From contig NZ_KE386910.1 of assembly GCF_000429485.1 (NCBI RefSeq), positions 207,043-243,100 on the forward strand: 36,058 nt of DNA. Reading direction: 5' to 3'. Positions 16,810-25,530 of the stretch are shown here, one piece after another. This DNA is from Aliagarivorans marinus DSM 23064 (GTDB lineage Bacteria > Pseudomonadota > Gammaproteobacteria > Enterobacterales > Celerinatantimonadaceae). How positions within the stretch are numbered: the stretch's first letter is position 1; each line of letters begins with the position of its first letter. The notes beneath the pieces are model-generated. The model was not told the origin of the DNA. It was given only the letters and a program-made list of their open reading frames with translations, and did not search any database. The translations under genes and the position numbers were made by a program.

Positions 16810-16872
16810 CTAACCTCCGTTCTTAATCCTTTAATACATTGGGGTTATTCACGAAGTTTCAATGTTAAAAGG

Positions 16873-16901
16873 AGAGATATCTCTGATAGTCGAAGCGTCA
16901 A
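16873..16901 (-). promoter_or_regulatory. candidate promoter and palindromic operator of the cargo genes
   Basis: On the minus strand TTGACG (16901-16896) is followed 16 bp later by TATCTC, a poor -10. The -10 lies inside AGAGATATCTCT (16873-16884), a perfect 12-bp palindrome. This could be a repressor site over the cargo promoter, about 65 bp before the start at 16809. The rest of the gap 16810-17127 shows only the hairpin at 16923. Confidence 0.35.
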
Positions 16902-16922
16902 TAAGTTAGCGCCCTCGTAAGT

Positions 16923-16943
16923 TGCGAAGCCGCTTGCTTCGCA
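16923..16943. repeat. perfect 8-bp hairpin between helicase and cargo genes
   Basis: TGCGAAGC (16923-16930) pairs with GCTTCGCA (16936-16943) around CGCTT. Neither side has a T run, so a standard terminator is unlikely. It lies 185 bp past the helicase stop and could mark the boundary between the mobility operon and the cargo, or stabilise the operon's 3' end. Confidence 0.45.
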
Positions 16944-17127
16944 TTTGGCCGACAAGTCGTTGAAGATTCCGCAAAAGCACAACCGTTCTCATCACTTAGG
17001 CAACTATATTCAAGTTTCGGAACAGTTCATCTGCCGGTGAAGTACTAGGGTATTGGCACATTGGCTATTTCTATTTTCAAATAGACACGCACTAAAGCGT
17101 TTTGGGTAGCAAATAAGTTTGGGATAG

Positions 17128-19293
17128 CTATCTCAGCAGTTCTTTGAGGTAGCTATTCCGATTGTGAGAGTGACTAGGCGCTTCGGTGATCTGCCTCATA
17201 TCGTCCGCGCTCCCAACGATATGAATTTCACTTTCTGCCCTGGTGATTGCGGTATAGAGCCAGGCCCTGTCCACTATCTTTCCTTTTTGCAGGGCAATAA
17301 TGATGCGTGGGAACTGCGATCCCTGGGCTTTGTGCAGGGTTATTGCATAACCCAGCTCCATGCAATCCAATACAGACTGTGTGACTTCGACCTTATCGCC
17401 TGTATCGAGTGTCACTTCTCCGTAACTATCACCTGCTGGTGTGACGCTTGTCAGCGTGCCAAGTGAGCCGTTCTGAATGCCTTTATCGTAGTGGTTCTGT
17501 GTGAACAGAATCGCATCATTCACGCGGAGCATCAGAAAGAACTTGTCGCCGTTCATCTCGAACTCAAGGCGGTCGCCATTTGGATTGACCGCATGCTGCG
17601 TGAGTTTGTTGATCTCAGATACGAGCGCTTTCGTGGGTGCCATCACGCGGCTGTTGTCAGGTGATTGCTGATACAGATCACAGCAGACTTGCGCAATGTC
17701 ACCTTTCTTCGCTTCGTGGAAGTGAATAGCACCTGTGCTCAAACGCTCAGGCATCACGCCTTGATTGATCTGCTTGGAGTATTCGGGGATACCTGTCGAA
17801 CCTTCCTGCCTCTTGACGATATCGAGCATGGTGTTGGCGACGGTTTTTGCTTCAACAATGTCTGCCAGTACCTTACCACACCCGATGGGCGGGAGCTGGT
17901 CGGGATCACCCGTTAAAACCAATCGCACTGAGGGGTGGATATGGTTTACCAGTCGGTACATGGTAGGCAAATCAATCATGCTCGCCTCATCGATCACCAG
18001 TAGATGATTGGGTTTCCCCGCACTGGGTTCTATGGGTTCCTCGCGCAGTAGCTTGGCAATGGTCGAGGTGATAAAGCCGATGGATTCATGCAGCCTCATG
18101 GCCGCTCTGCCACTAAGGGCGACCGCGTGGATCTCAAAGCCCATTTGGTGATAAGCCCTGAGCGCGGTTTTTAGCACCGTTGTCTTGCCTGTTCCTGCGC
18201 CTCCGGTAATGCAGCTTAGGGCGTTGTTCAGGCTGGTCGTCACCGCTTCTGTTTGCTTCGCAGTTAAGGCATAGGGCAGTTCGGCAACCGCAGAGCAATA
18301 TGCATTATTTGCATGCTGGTCATAAAGATTGTTCTGACTCGCCAGGGTTTTGAGTCGTTTGGCTACGACACTTTCCATCAGCAGTTGCGCGGTTGGGTGG
18401 TAGGTTCCCGTATCAGGGCTCAGTATGTACTGGGCCTTGTCGTGACCTGCCTTGAATGCCTGTGCAACCAGTACTTTGTCTTTCAACAGTTTGTTAAGAT
18501 AGGGGCGCACCCTGGCGTGTGTGGTATAGGTGTGGCCTTTTTCTATCTCTTTTCGAATAGTTGCTTCAAGTGCTGCGCTTAGTCTGCGTGGGTCACAATC
18601 TGTGACTTCAAGTTTGAAGTCACAATTTGCGACAACAAGATCGACTTGCTCAAATGACATTCCGAACCCAATCAAGACATACGGATTCTGTGTAATCGCC
18701 TCGATGGATTCTTCGCCGTGATGCTTGAGTAACCGCTGCTGCACACTGGCTGGAATTTGGTGCTCACTCATCCAGTTGCAGTACGCCAAGTTTTTGTATT
18801 TGGCGTACCCCTTGAAAAGAGTGTCTATGGAATCGTCACTCAAAACCGATTTCAGGCGGTTTCTGGATTCAGGGGTATCATTGCGCAACGTCGCATGAAA
18901 CTCTTTACCCAGGAGCTGCCAGAGCGCTCTGGCTTTACTTTCGCCAATGCCTTTGAACTCTGACTCTCTGGCAATAAAGCGTATCAACTGCTCGCCTGTT
19001 TCGGGCAAGGCGCATTCAACGTGCTCAGGTGATTCATAGGTGTGCTGCTGCATCACATAATCACCCGTTTCCATCTCTTCTATTGAGCGCGTGCCTTTGA
19101 CTGACCAATGCTGGCCGAGGGCTGGTTGTACAGGAATGGTATCGGGATCGGCTTTGATGGTGACGTAATACTTGCTACTGTTGGTTCTGTATGAGTTTTT
19201 TGCCAGCGGCACGCCGCTGAAGATGACCATCTTTGTCGAGTTGTATGGGATGCTGGTTACCCGCATCTGGTCTTCATACAAGGCAGCATTCAT
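17128..19293 (-). CDS. RecD-like superfamily 1 DNA helicase of the island operon
   Basis: This 721-residue protein has the RecD2 plan. An N-terminal part contains helix-hairpin-helix-like segments (SEFKGIGESKARALWQLLG). A superfamily 1 motor core follows with Walker A GGAGTGKTT near residue 365, Walker B LLVIDEASMID near 428, LTGDPDQLPPIG, and the UvrD C-terminal motif GYAITLHKAQGSQFP near 646. It is expected to be a cytosolic ATP-driven 5'-3' DNA helicase. The start overlaps the upstream stop as ATGA. Co-translation with the VPA1267-like gene places it in the mobility operon, where it might process DNA during excision or integration. A defence role is the alternative. Confidence 0.85.
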   Translation of the reverse strand: MNAALYEDQMRVTSIPYNSTKMVIFSGVPLAKNSYRTNSSKYYVTIKADPDTIPVQPALGQHWSVKGTRSIEEMETGDYVMQQHTYESPEHVECALPETGEQLIRFIARESEFKGIGESKARALWQLLGKEFHATLRNDTPESRNRLKSVLSDDSIDTLFKGYAKYKNLAYCNWMSEHQIPASVQQRLLKHHGEESIEAITQNPYVLIGFGMSFEQVDLVVANCDFKLEVTDCDPRRLSAALEATIRKEIEKGHTYTTHARVRPYLNKLLKDKVLVAQAFKAGHDKAQYILSPDTGTYHPTAQLLMESVVAKRLKTLASQNNLYDQHANNAYCSAVAELPYALTAKQTEAVTTSLNNALSCITGGAGTGKTTVLKTALRAYHQMGFEIHAVALSGRAAMRLHESIGFITSTIAKLLREEPIEPSAGKPNHLLVIDEASMIDLPTMYRLVNHIHPSVRLVLTGDPDQLPPIGCGKVLADIVEAKTVANTMLDIVKRQEGSTGIPEYSKQINQGVMPERLSTGAIHFHEAKKGDIAQVCCDLYQQSPDNSRVMAPTKALVSEINKLTQHAVNPNGDRLEFEMNGDKFFLMLRVNDAILFTQNHYDKGIQNGSLGTLTSVTPAGDSYGEVTLDTGDKVEVTQSVLDCMELGYAITLHKAQGSQFPRIIIALQKGKIVDRAWLYTAITRAESEIHIVGSADDMRQITEAPSHSHNRNSYLKELLR

Positions 19294-19727
19294 CGTGGCA
19301 TCAATCCCATTTCAGAGAGGGTTTCAGACAGTTCACCGAAGCGCTCCAGCCTGCTTTCCAGCTCTTTGACCTTGGCTTTCAGTTCAATGTTCTCGGCCTC
19401 CAGTGACGATACCCGCTTTGAGTCGAGCAGCTTACGGTTGGCGGTGTTGTCGTAGGCTTTGGGTTTGTCCGCGTTCTTTCTGGCAGCGTCGGTTAAAGGC
19501 GGCAGCACCGCTTTGGCACGTAGTTCATCTTCTAATTCCTTGAGTGCTCTTCTGAGGGCAGGGTTTTGGTTCAGGGCGGACTTACCACAGCCAACCCCCT
19601 TGGCGACTTCGATACGATTAAGCTGACCTCTGAACACGATCTGCTTAAAATCGTCATCGGTTTGTGTCGCTCTCCAGACCTCAAATGCTTCAAGGTTATG
19701 TTGCGCCTTCTGCTGCCCACTTGCCAT
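19290..19727 (-). CDS. small coiled-coil protein, VPA1267-family-like
   Basis: This is a 145-residue basic protein. The first half includes FRGQLNRIEVAKGVGCGKSALNQNPALRRALKELE, which looks like a helix-turn-helix able to bind DNA. The second half (SLEAENIELKAKVKELESRLERF) is a leucine-heptad coiled coil. The same layout occurs in proteins named VPA1267 family in gammaproteobacterial islands, as I remember. GAGG lies 10 bases before ATG 19727. It is fifth in the recombinase operon and ends in an ATGA overlap with the helicase. A role as accessory DNA-binding factor for the recombinases is inferred. Confidence 0.7.
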   Translation of the reverse strand: MASGQQKAQHNLEAFEVWRATQTDDDFKQIVFRGQLNRIEVAKGVGCGKSALNQNPALRRALKELEDELRAKAVLPPLTDAARKNADKPKAYDNTANRKLLDSKRVSSLEAENIELKAKVKELESRLERFGELSETLSEMGLMPR

Positions 19728-19751
19728 ATTTTCTATCCCTCTTTGTGATGT

Positions 19752-20174
19752 TTACTTACTGCCGCTTTCAACGTCTCGTAAGGTCTTTTGAAACACTCCC
19801 ATGACACTTGGGTTGGTTTTGCCAATGCTGGATAACTTTTGAATGAAAGCTTGAAGTTTACCAATCTCTGAGTGCGCTACTGCTAGCTGCGCTTCGAGTT
19901 GGATCACCTTCTCTGCTAATTCCACGTCTTTCTGTAAATAAGAGAGCAGTTCCCTATTGTCAGACGAAACAGGTTTGCCTCTTAAAACTTGCTTTTGTTG
20001 TTGATACTCATGTTTGATATTGGCGTATTTATCGAGCGTTTGTCTCGTCGTGGAAACACCTAAGCTGGATTCGATTTTTGTGACTAACAAGTCCCACGTT
20101 AATTTACCTTCCCAACTTCTAATGAGAGCTTGTATGGAAATTTGCTGTTCAGTTTCGAGTGATTTAAGTGCCAT
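19752..20174 (-). CDS. gmtX: small coiled-coil accessory protein, probable GmtX
   Basis: This 140-residue protein has an N-terminal helical domain (ISIQALIRSWEGKLTWDLLVTKIESSLGVSTTRQTLDKY) with the look of a winged or simple helix-turn-helix. A coiled coil follows (KDVELAEKVIQLEAQLAVAHSEIGKLQAFIQKL). It sits right after the large integrase, 9 bp past its stop, with AAGGA 8 bases before the start. This is the place and size of TnpC in Tn554-type elements and, as I recall, of GmtX in Gamma-Mobile-Trio islands. The symbol is assigned by position and size, not by a search. It could orient or activate the recombinases. Confidence 0.6.
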   Translation of the reverse strand: MALKSLETEQQISIQALIRSWEGKLTWDLLVTKIESSLGVSTTRQTLDKYANIKHEYQQQKQVLRGKPVSSDNRELLSYLQKDVELAEKVIQLEAQLAVAHSEIGKLQAFIQKLSSIGKTNPSVMGVFQKTLRDVESGSK

Positions 20175-20183
20175 ATCACGTCC

Positions 20184-22508
20184 TTAGAGTGACCCTAGAA
20201 AGCCTAAGAAATTATTTGTGGCTTCGTCGTGGTGTTTAGGTTTTTTTGCCTCAAGTGCAGCTTGAAGGGCTTGCTCGGCATCAGGCAGCGCCAACTTGTG
20301 TTCTTCCACGGTTTTTGTCTCTAAATTGGTGATTCTCATGCTGTTTGAATGGGTAAGTAATCGCACCATGCACCCTTTTTCGATGGTGTCATCGGACAGC
20401 ACTTCGATAAGGTGCTTTAGCATGCACGTGTTGCGATAATGAGTTTTGTACCACATCTGCATGCTTTCACTGGTTACAAAGTTGATGGCGTCCTGAACCT
20501 TTTCCAAGTTAAGCGTCTGCACCTTTAAATCCTTCATAAGCAAGGCGATTGCCTCGCTATCATGAGCGATATGGCAAGACGATGAGCACAGGGCACATTG
20601 TGTTTCAAACTCCGACATGTAAGTACAAGGTGATAGGGCGAGGTTTTGAGTGCAAAACCCTGTTTCATGAGCAAACGTCGGCGTTTCATTGTCGATCGCC
20701 TCATTGTATTGATTCATGGTTCGGATACGAAGACTGACCTTCTCTTCAACCTCGCTTTCGAGCTCATTAGAGTAAGAGATATCCCCAATCACAGAGGCGT
20801 TCTCGGCGTCCGTGATATGGATATATGTCAGGGTTTGCTCTGCACTCTTTCGACCTGAGAGAAGGGTGATTAGGTGATGAGGCAATCCTTTTTTCTCAAG
20901 GTAATCATTTTGCCAATGGCGCAGTTGGTGCGGCTTGAGCAAAAAGTCGGAGGCAAACCCGTGGCGTTCAAAAAGAGTTAGCCTATTTTTAGCGTGTTTA
21001 ATTAAATCGTCAGAAAAGAAGCTGCTGAGCGCTGCTATCGGTACCAAAAAGAAAGGGTGTGTTATCCTGCCTCCCATCTGCTTTTCTGTATACATAAACA
21101 ACGCATGCTCAACATCGACAGACTTCGTTTGCTGACGATTGTAGCCGCTCAGTTGAGATTGATTCATCTCGATGGTGTGATTTTGAAAGGCGGCCACACT
21201 TAGCGCTTGTTGGCCTGCGGTATATTTTTGGTATTGGTGTTCTGATGAGAAGCCACTTCCTGTCAGTGCCTGAGCGTAAGGGCAGCGTGTTGTAAATACC
21301 AGTGTGTCGGACGGATTAAGCTGGGCGATGGGCTTGAGGAACTTTGGATTATGAGGGTTATTTAAATGTGTTCTGTCTACTGCCCCTTTTGTGTCGGGGG
21401 TAACTCGCACGCATTTGTCACTGCCGTCAAAAAAGCCTAGCAGCAAGCCCAGATGCAAAAGGTGGGTGGGTTTGTTCATGGATGGCTTAAGCAGCGCGAT
21501 GTTCTCATCGCTCGGCTTAAAGTCACCCAACACCTCTTTCAATGGACGTTTGGGCTGTCGATAGAATCGAGCTAGCGCTCTGGCAGGCTCTGTCGCTAGG
21601 ATAGTGAAGTGCAATGCTCGGTCTACACTCTCAACCATTTCGGCATTGATGTGATTTTGATTGTCCTTGTACCCCTTTGAACCCCGCCAGTTCAGATAAT
21701 GCACCGTTTTTTCTTGTCCATCGACAATCTCTGTATGGCGTTGCGTGCGTTGTGTTGTCAGGAGCACCTGCTCTGCACCGATGCGATTGGGGGACGCCAT
21801 GCCCAGCGCTGCCATGGTGCAACTAAAGCTGTCTCGCTGCGTATGCGTCGAAGCAATAAGGGGTTGCCAAGCCTGAATGTTGGTTTTGTCATCATCTTGA
21901 TAGGGCGGGATAACATCATGGAACACAGCGCCCAGCGCCAATAGCGCTTTTTCCGAAGGCAGTTTGCTTTTCTCCGCCGTCAGCGCGTCATCACCACTTT
22001 TATTTCGAATGGATTCATTCTTGGTGCTTATGTAGGGCTGGCAGCTTTTGGGTAGCATTTCATGATGGTGTAGCCAGTTGATGAAAGTAGTTAGGTTCGA
22101 AGAGTATGTCATCGAGTCGATAGCGCGTTGAATCTCTTCAAGGGAGGCAGAGGCGACATTCTCACCTAAGTGGCAAAGGAAGAGTCTTGCAGTTGTAATT
22201 TTCGTTTTCTTATTGTTTATGCTTACGTTTTCCTTTAATACATTAAGCATATAGGCAAACAACAAATAGTGTGTGTCAGGCGCTAGTCGGTCATCTTCTG
22301 TGAAGCGTGTGCCTATGTTTGGTTTGTTTCTATTCAGATTGCAAAACAGAATGTTGATGGTTTTGCTGTCGCTGTCAGTGAATGTCACCGCCATGTCATC
22401 CCATGACGCAGGCTCACCTTGAGCGTTAGTAAAGCCTATCAGTGGTTGTGCTTTCTTTTTGGCTACATAAGCACGCTGGCTATCAATGTAGCGATTTATC
22501 ATGCTCAT
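20184..22508 (-). CDS. gmtZ: large tyrosine integrase, probable GmtZ
   Basis: This 774-residue protein has a long N-terminal region and a tyrosine-recombinase core. The arginine is in PNRIGAEQ (about residue 241), HQLRHW gives the His-x-x-Arg-His box (about 525-530), and TYIHI carries the nucleophilic Tyr (about 561). After this comes a cysteine-rich segment with CALCSSSC (about 625-645), likely to bind zinc. The catalytic set looks intact, so this is probably an active DNA breaking-rejoining enzyme. Its ATG overlaps the upstream stop (ATGA). Size and order fit the GmtZ (VPA1269-like) member of the trio; the symbol needs confirmation by HMM. Confidence 0.7.
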   Translation of the reverse strand: MSMINRYIDSQRAYVAKKKAQPLIGFTNAQGEPASWDDMAVTFTDSDSKTINILFCNLNRNKPNIGTRFTEDDRLAPDTHYLLFAYMLNVLKENVSINNKKTKITTARLFLCHLGENVASASLEEIQRAIDSMTYSSNLTTFINWLHHHEMLPKSCQPYISTKNESIRNKSGDDALTAEKSKLPSEKALLALGAVFHDVIPPYQDDDKTNIQAWQPLIASTHTQRDSFSCTMAALGMASPNRIGAEQVLLTTQRTQRHTEIVDGQEKTVHYLNWRGSKGYKDNQNHINAEMVESVDRALHFTILATEPARALARFYRQPKRPLKEVLGDFKPSDENIALLKPSMNKPTHLLHLGLLLGFFDGSDKCVRVTPDTKGAVDRTHLNNPHNPKFLKPIAQLNPSDTLVFTTRCPYAQALTGSGFSSEHQYQKYTAGQQALSVAAFQNHTIEMNQSQLSGYNRQQTKSVDVEHALFMYTEKQMGGRITHPFFLVPIAALSSFFSDDLIKHAKNRLTLFERHGFASDFLLKPHQLRHWQNDYLEKKGLPHHLITLLSGRKSAEQTLTYIHITDAENASVIGDISYSNELESEVEEKVSLRIRTMNQYNEAIDNETPTFAHETGFCTQNLALSPCTYMSEFETQCALCSSSCHIAHDSEAIALLMKDLKVQTLNLEKVQDAINFVTSESMQMWYKTHYRNTCMLKHLIEVLSDDTIEKGCMVRLLTHSNSMRITNLETKTVEEHKLALPDAEQALQAALEAKKPKHHDEATNNFLGFLGSL

Positions 22509-24151
22509 ATCTGGGCACCTACTTTCTGGGTTTTTCTCTCTTCACACAGAGCAATCGTCACTCGGATATAAAGAATGATGGTTTGCAGCCGCTTGACCGT
22601 GGCGGGGTGTCCTGATTGACTGTTAATCGCCAGTTTACGCTCGGCTTTATCCAAATACGGCTGATGGTTGGCGGTTTCTAAAGGTCGAAAGTTATCACAG
22701 GGGTAGCAGCCCATCGGGGCGGCCCCTTTTGACTGACAACTGGCGCAATTGGCGGGGTTCAGTTGATGCCCCATTTCCTCATCAAAAGGACTTTTAACCA
22801 CAAAGTCAGGGTGTTGCTGTAACTCTTTCGAAGAGACGCTGTCAAAGCGCAGTATGACACTATTCCCCGCAAAGGCTTGGTCAATTTTGACCCGTTCGGG
22901 CGCTTTCAAATCAATATAAGATTCAATTGCATCCACGGTGACACCTGTAATGGCGGCAACTTGTGCGGGGCTTAATCCCATCCAGGCAGCTAGCGTTAAC
23001 TGAGTGTGACGCCAGCGATTATTTTTAAAGGCAAGGGGCTGATGGGCAATGCGGTCACTTTTAATGTGGAGCTTTTTATTAAAGAGGTAAGCAATAGACT
23101 TTGTAAGACGCCCGGACGAGAGATGAAACGCTTCGGATGTGTCGCTCACGGAGCGAAAGAGGCTCTCTCTCGTCTCAAACCTTGCTGAAAATAAACTTTG
23201 GTCTGGAAAAAGGGGGAGTTGCTGCATCAGCGCTTCGGTGTCACTCTTAGTCAGCGCGAAGTTGCTCTGGCTCAAGCTGACACATAAATAGGTTTCATAC
23301 GCTTGGTAATATTGAAGAAACAATTCAGACAGGTTCGTATCGAGTCGATGTGAGCGCGATTCGGCATTGCGTCTAAACCCCCCGTCTTTTCCTTTGAAGG
23401 TTCGCAGATGCAATTGCTCAACATCGGAAAAGTGATGCTGTGTAAGCGGTACCCAATCACGATTGCGTTCCTTGTGTGAGGTAAACGCCTGACCTACTCG
23501 CAAGACGTCACACCATTTGATTTGAACTAATTGTGAGGGTCTTCTTACGATAGCGACCATCAACTGACAAGCCAGAATATTTCTCAGGCGGGTAAAAGGC
23601 TTTGTGGTGGCAAACTCACTATCGAGCGCATTTAGCGTTTCGATTCGCAGTGCTTCTAGAAGATTATCACGCTCGATTTCACTGTATGCACCTGTTGTTT
23701 CATCGAGGATGCTTTTTGAACCCCCATTTCTGCCCAAACTTTCCTCTTTAGCGAGCTCATAGAGCGGTGTCAGGATATGGCTACGGTACTCATGGCTTCG
23801 CTGACAAAATGCGACTAGCGCATCTCTTGCATTCTTTTTATAGTCGGTGAGCGTTAGCCACCACGCCTCAAACGTTGCTGGCTCTAAATACTGGCAAAGC
23901 GTTCTTAATGTGGAGACATGACTAATTAGACTGCCATAGGCGTAGTGTTTGGCCGCGTGTGCAATTGCCAACCGTAGGTCGAGAATAACGTCACTGTCTA
24001 ACGTGTTCATCCACTCAAGATAAAGGGGTTTCTTGTAACCGAGCACCCACTCATCTGCAAGGAGGTCGAACTCATAGCCTTCCACTTTTGACCGAAAGGT
24101 GCGTTTCCCTTCATAAGGATGTTTTACGTCATTTATTTCAAGGGGGGGCAT
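22505..24151 (-). CDS. gmtY: tyrosine recombinase, probable GmtY
   Basis: This 548-residue member of the recombinase array has an Arg in VRRPSQLVQIKW (about residue 202), RWRHTQ with the second His and Arg (about 379-383), and a Tyr in IESYIDL (about 410). After the catalytic part there is CASCQSKGAAPMGCYPC (about 467-483), a C-x2-C-x8-C-x2-C pattern typical of a zinc ribbon. AGAGGTG lies 5 bases before ATG 24151. The first 19 bases overlap the end of the preceding integrase gene and its stop overlaps the next start. Operon position and size fit GmtY, a name given by order only. Confidence 0.7.
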   Translation of the reverse strand: MPPLEINDVKHPYEGKRTFRSKVEGYEFDLLADEWVLGYKKPLYLEWMNTLDSDVILDLRLAIAHAAKHYAYGSLISHVSTLRTLCQYLEPATFEAWWLTLTDYKKNARDALVAFCQRSHEYRSHILTPLYELAKEESLGRNGGSKSILDETTGAYSEIERDNLLEALRIETLNALDSEFATTKPFTRLRNILACQLMVAIVRRPSQLVQIKWCDVLRVGQAFTSHKERNRDWVPLTQHHFSDVEQLHLRTFKGKDGGFRRNAESRSHRLDTNLSELFLQYYQAYETYLCVSLSQSNFALTKSDTEALMQQLPLFPDQSLFSARFETRESLFRSVSDTSEAFHLSSGRLTKSIAYLFNKKLHIKSDRIAHQPLAFKNNRWRHTQLTLAAWMGLSPAQVAAITGVTVDAIESYIDLKAPERVKIDQAFAGNSVILRFDSVSSKELQQHPDFVVKSPFDEEMGHQLNPANCASCQSKGAAPMGCYPCDNFRPLETANHQPYLDKAERKLAINSQSGHPATVKRLQTIILYIRVTIALCEERKTQKVGAQI

Positions 24152-25470
24152 TGGTCACCTCTCAGGTTGGGCACAGATTGGCTTTGGTTCTCCGATGAAA
24201 TTTCCGCCACCGTCACGGCTAATTGGAATTCGTTGTAGACGGAGGCCATTTTTGAATCTTCCACCCAACCCATCGCATATTTACGAAGATCTTCGATTTT
24301 ATCGGCTGAAACCCCTTTCTCTCTGGCTTTATCTTCAAATATTTCATTCCATTTATGACGAAGTAAATGGGGGTGAAGTGCTATCCCAATCGCCTTTCCA
24401 AAGGTCTTAATGACCTTGTTAATAGCGTTGTAAGACATTGGCTTTCCGATGGTTCTCCCTTTTTCTGAGATGAAGACAAAATCATGATCATGAGCGTTTG
24501 GAGTACTGTTGCGCACGGTTTCAATGTAGAGCTTAATGAGCTTCATCAAGTCACAAGAGATGGAAACTGAGAGTGCTTTGGTTTTATTCGCGGCGGGAAG
24601 CCGCCTTGTGTCCGTTGGGTCATTAGGTGTTCGGGTCAGTCGGAACCGAGGGTTGCCCCAATCATCTACTAAATCACTCACCTTCAATTTCAATACCGCA
24701 CCCACACGAGCGCCAGTATCAATCAACATTTGAGCGATGATTTGATTTCGAAGTTTGCTTGACTTGAATGGATTATTCGGAGAACGTTCTTGAATAACAT
24801 GTAACAATTCAAAGAATTTATCGGATGGGATCGCTGATTCAAAAGCATCCTTAACAACCGTGTTGTCTTTTCTGGAACTAGATATTGTTGTGCTTATATA
24901 GAGCTTAAATTTATTAAATTGATTGTCTATTCTGATTTGCTGCACAGTTTCAGCTTTATCATAGTGATGGCACACATATAGGAATTCAATGTAGGCTTTC
25001 AGGCGATTTAGGCGCTGATAAAACGTATGTGCTGACACTTCTGGCTGACTGTTGGATGTCGCATGTATCGCATCTCTGATCCTTTTATCAGACAGGCTGA
25101 ATACTGTGCTGTCTTTGTTATTATCTTCTGTGTCCAAATAAAACTTACAAGCACGAATGTAGTTATCAATTTCTTCAGTTGATAAAAACGTGCCACTTGC
25201 TACCCGCTCAACAAGGTCAATACCTTTCTCTTCGAAGAAGCAATATAAAAACTTCAGCTCATAAGCGTATTTCTTTCTGGTATAGAATGAGGTGAACTTT
25301 TTTGAGGCGCGTGATTTTTCTATGGAGAGAGGGGAGTTATGATTACCGTTTAGGTAAGCATTCAGGTACAAGCAGCATGGGAGGCAGCCGTTCCTAACTA
25401 CGACTGGAAACGACGTGCCTTTAATATCCTTATATATCCTAACCTGAACATTATCCTTCAAATCATCCAT
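24133..25470 (-). CDS. tyrosine-type site-specific integrase, first gene of the array
   Basis: This 445-residue protein has a complete tyrosine-recombinase signature. Arg is in DTGARVGAVLKL (about residue 255), the His-x-x-Arg box is HPHLLRHKWNE (about 365), a Trp replaces the second His in MGWVEDS, and Tyr is in ASVYNEF (about 412). An N-terminal SAM-like core-binding region (about 60-190) precedes it. A small Cys cluster CLPCC lies near residue 30. It opens the operon, 10 bp from an inverted repeat that overlaps its promoter, and its gene end overlaps the next recombinase. It may act as the main integrase or as a third member of the strand-exchange complex. Confidence 0.85.
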   Translation of the reverse strand: MDDLKDNVQVRIYKDIKGTSFPVVVRNGCLPCCLYLNAYLNGNHNSPLSIEKSRASKKFTSFYTRKKYAYELKFLYCFFEEKGIDLVERVASGTFLSTEEIDNYIRACKFYLDTEDNNKDSTVFSLSDKRIRDAIHATSNSQPEVSAHTFYQRLNRLKAYIEFLYVCHHYDKAETVQQIRIDNQFNKFKLYISTTISSSRKDNTVVKDAFESAIPSDKFFELLHVIQERSPNNPFKSSKLRNQIIAQMLIDTGARVGAVLKLKVSDLVDDWGNPRFRLTRTPNDPTDTRRLPAANKTKALSVSISCDLMKLIKLYIETVRNSTPNAHDHDFVFISEKGRTIGKPMSYNAINKVIKTFGKAIGIALHPHLLRHKWNEIFEDKAREKGVSADKIEDLRKYAMGWVEDSKMASVYNEFQLAVTVAEISSENQSQSVPNLRGDQCPPLK

Positions 25471-25479
25471 TACATAATG

Positions 25480-25512
25480 AAACTATAGTTACACATAAGT
25501 TAACTATAGTTT
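25480..25512. repeat. 12-bp inverted repeat at the recombinase operon start
   Basis: AAACTATAGTTA (25480-25491) and its perfect reverse complement TAACTATAGTTT (25501-25512) are separated by CACATAAGT. Each arm is itself built on the palindrome AACTATAGTT. The pair overlaps the -10 of the predicted promoter and starts 10 bp before the first recombinase gene. It could be an operator for autorepression or a core recombinase-binding site with a 9-bp crossover region. Confidence 0.7.
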
Positions 25513-25530
25513 GGGTTTCATTTTTGTAAA
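25503..25530 (-). promoter_or_regulatory. promoter of the recombinase operon
   Basis: On the minus strand TTTACA (25530-25525), a 16-bp spacer and TATAGT (25508-25503) form a strong sigma-70 type promoter, each box one base from consensus. The start would be near 25496, giving a leader of about 25 bases before ATG 25470. The -35 is part of the 13-mer shared with the left flank, and the -10 is inside the inverted repeat. Confidence 0.65.
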
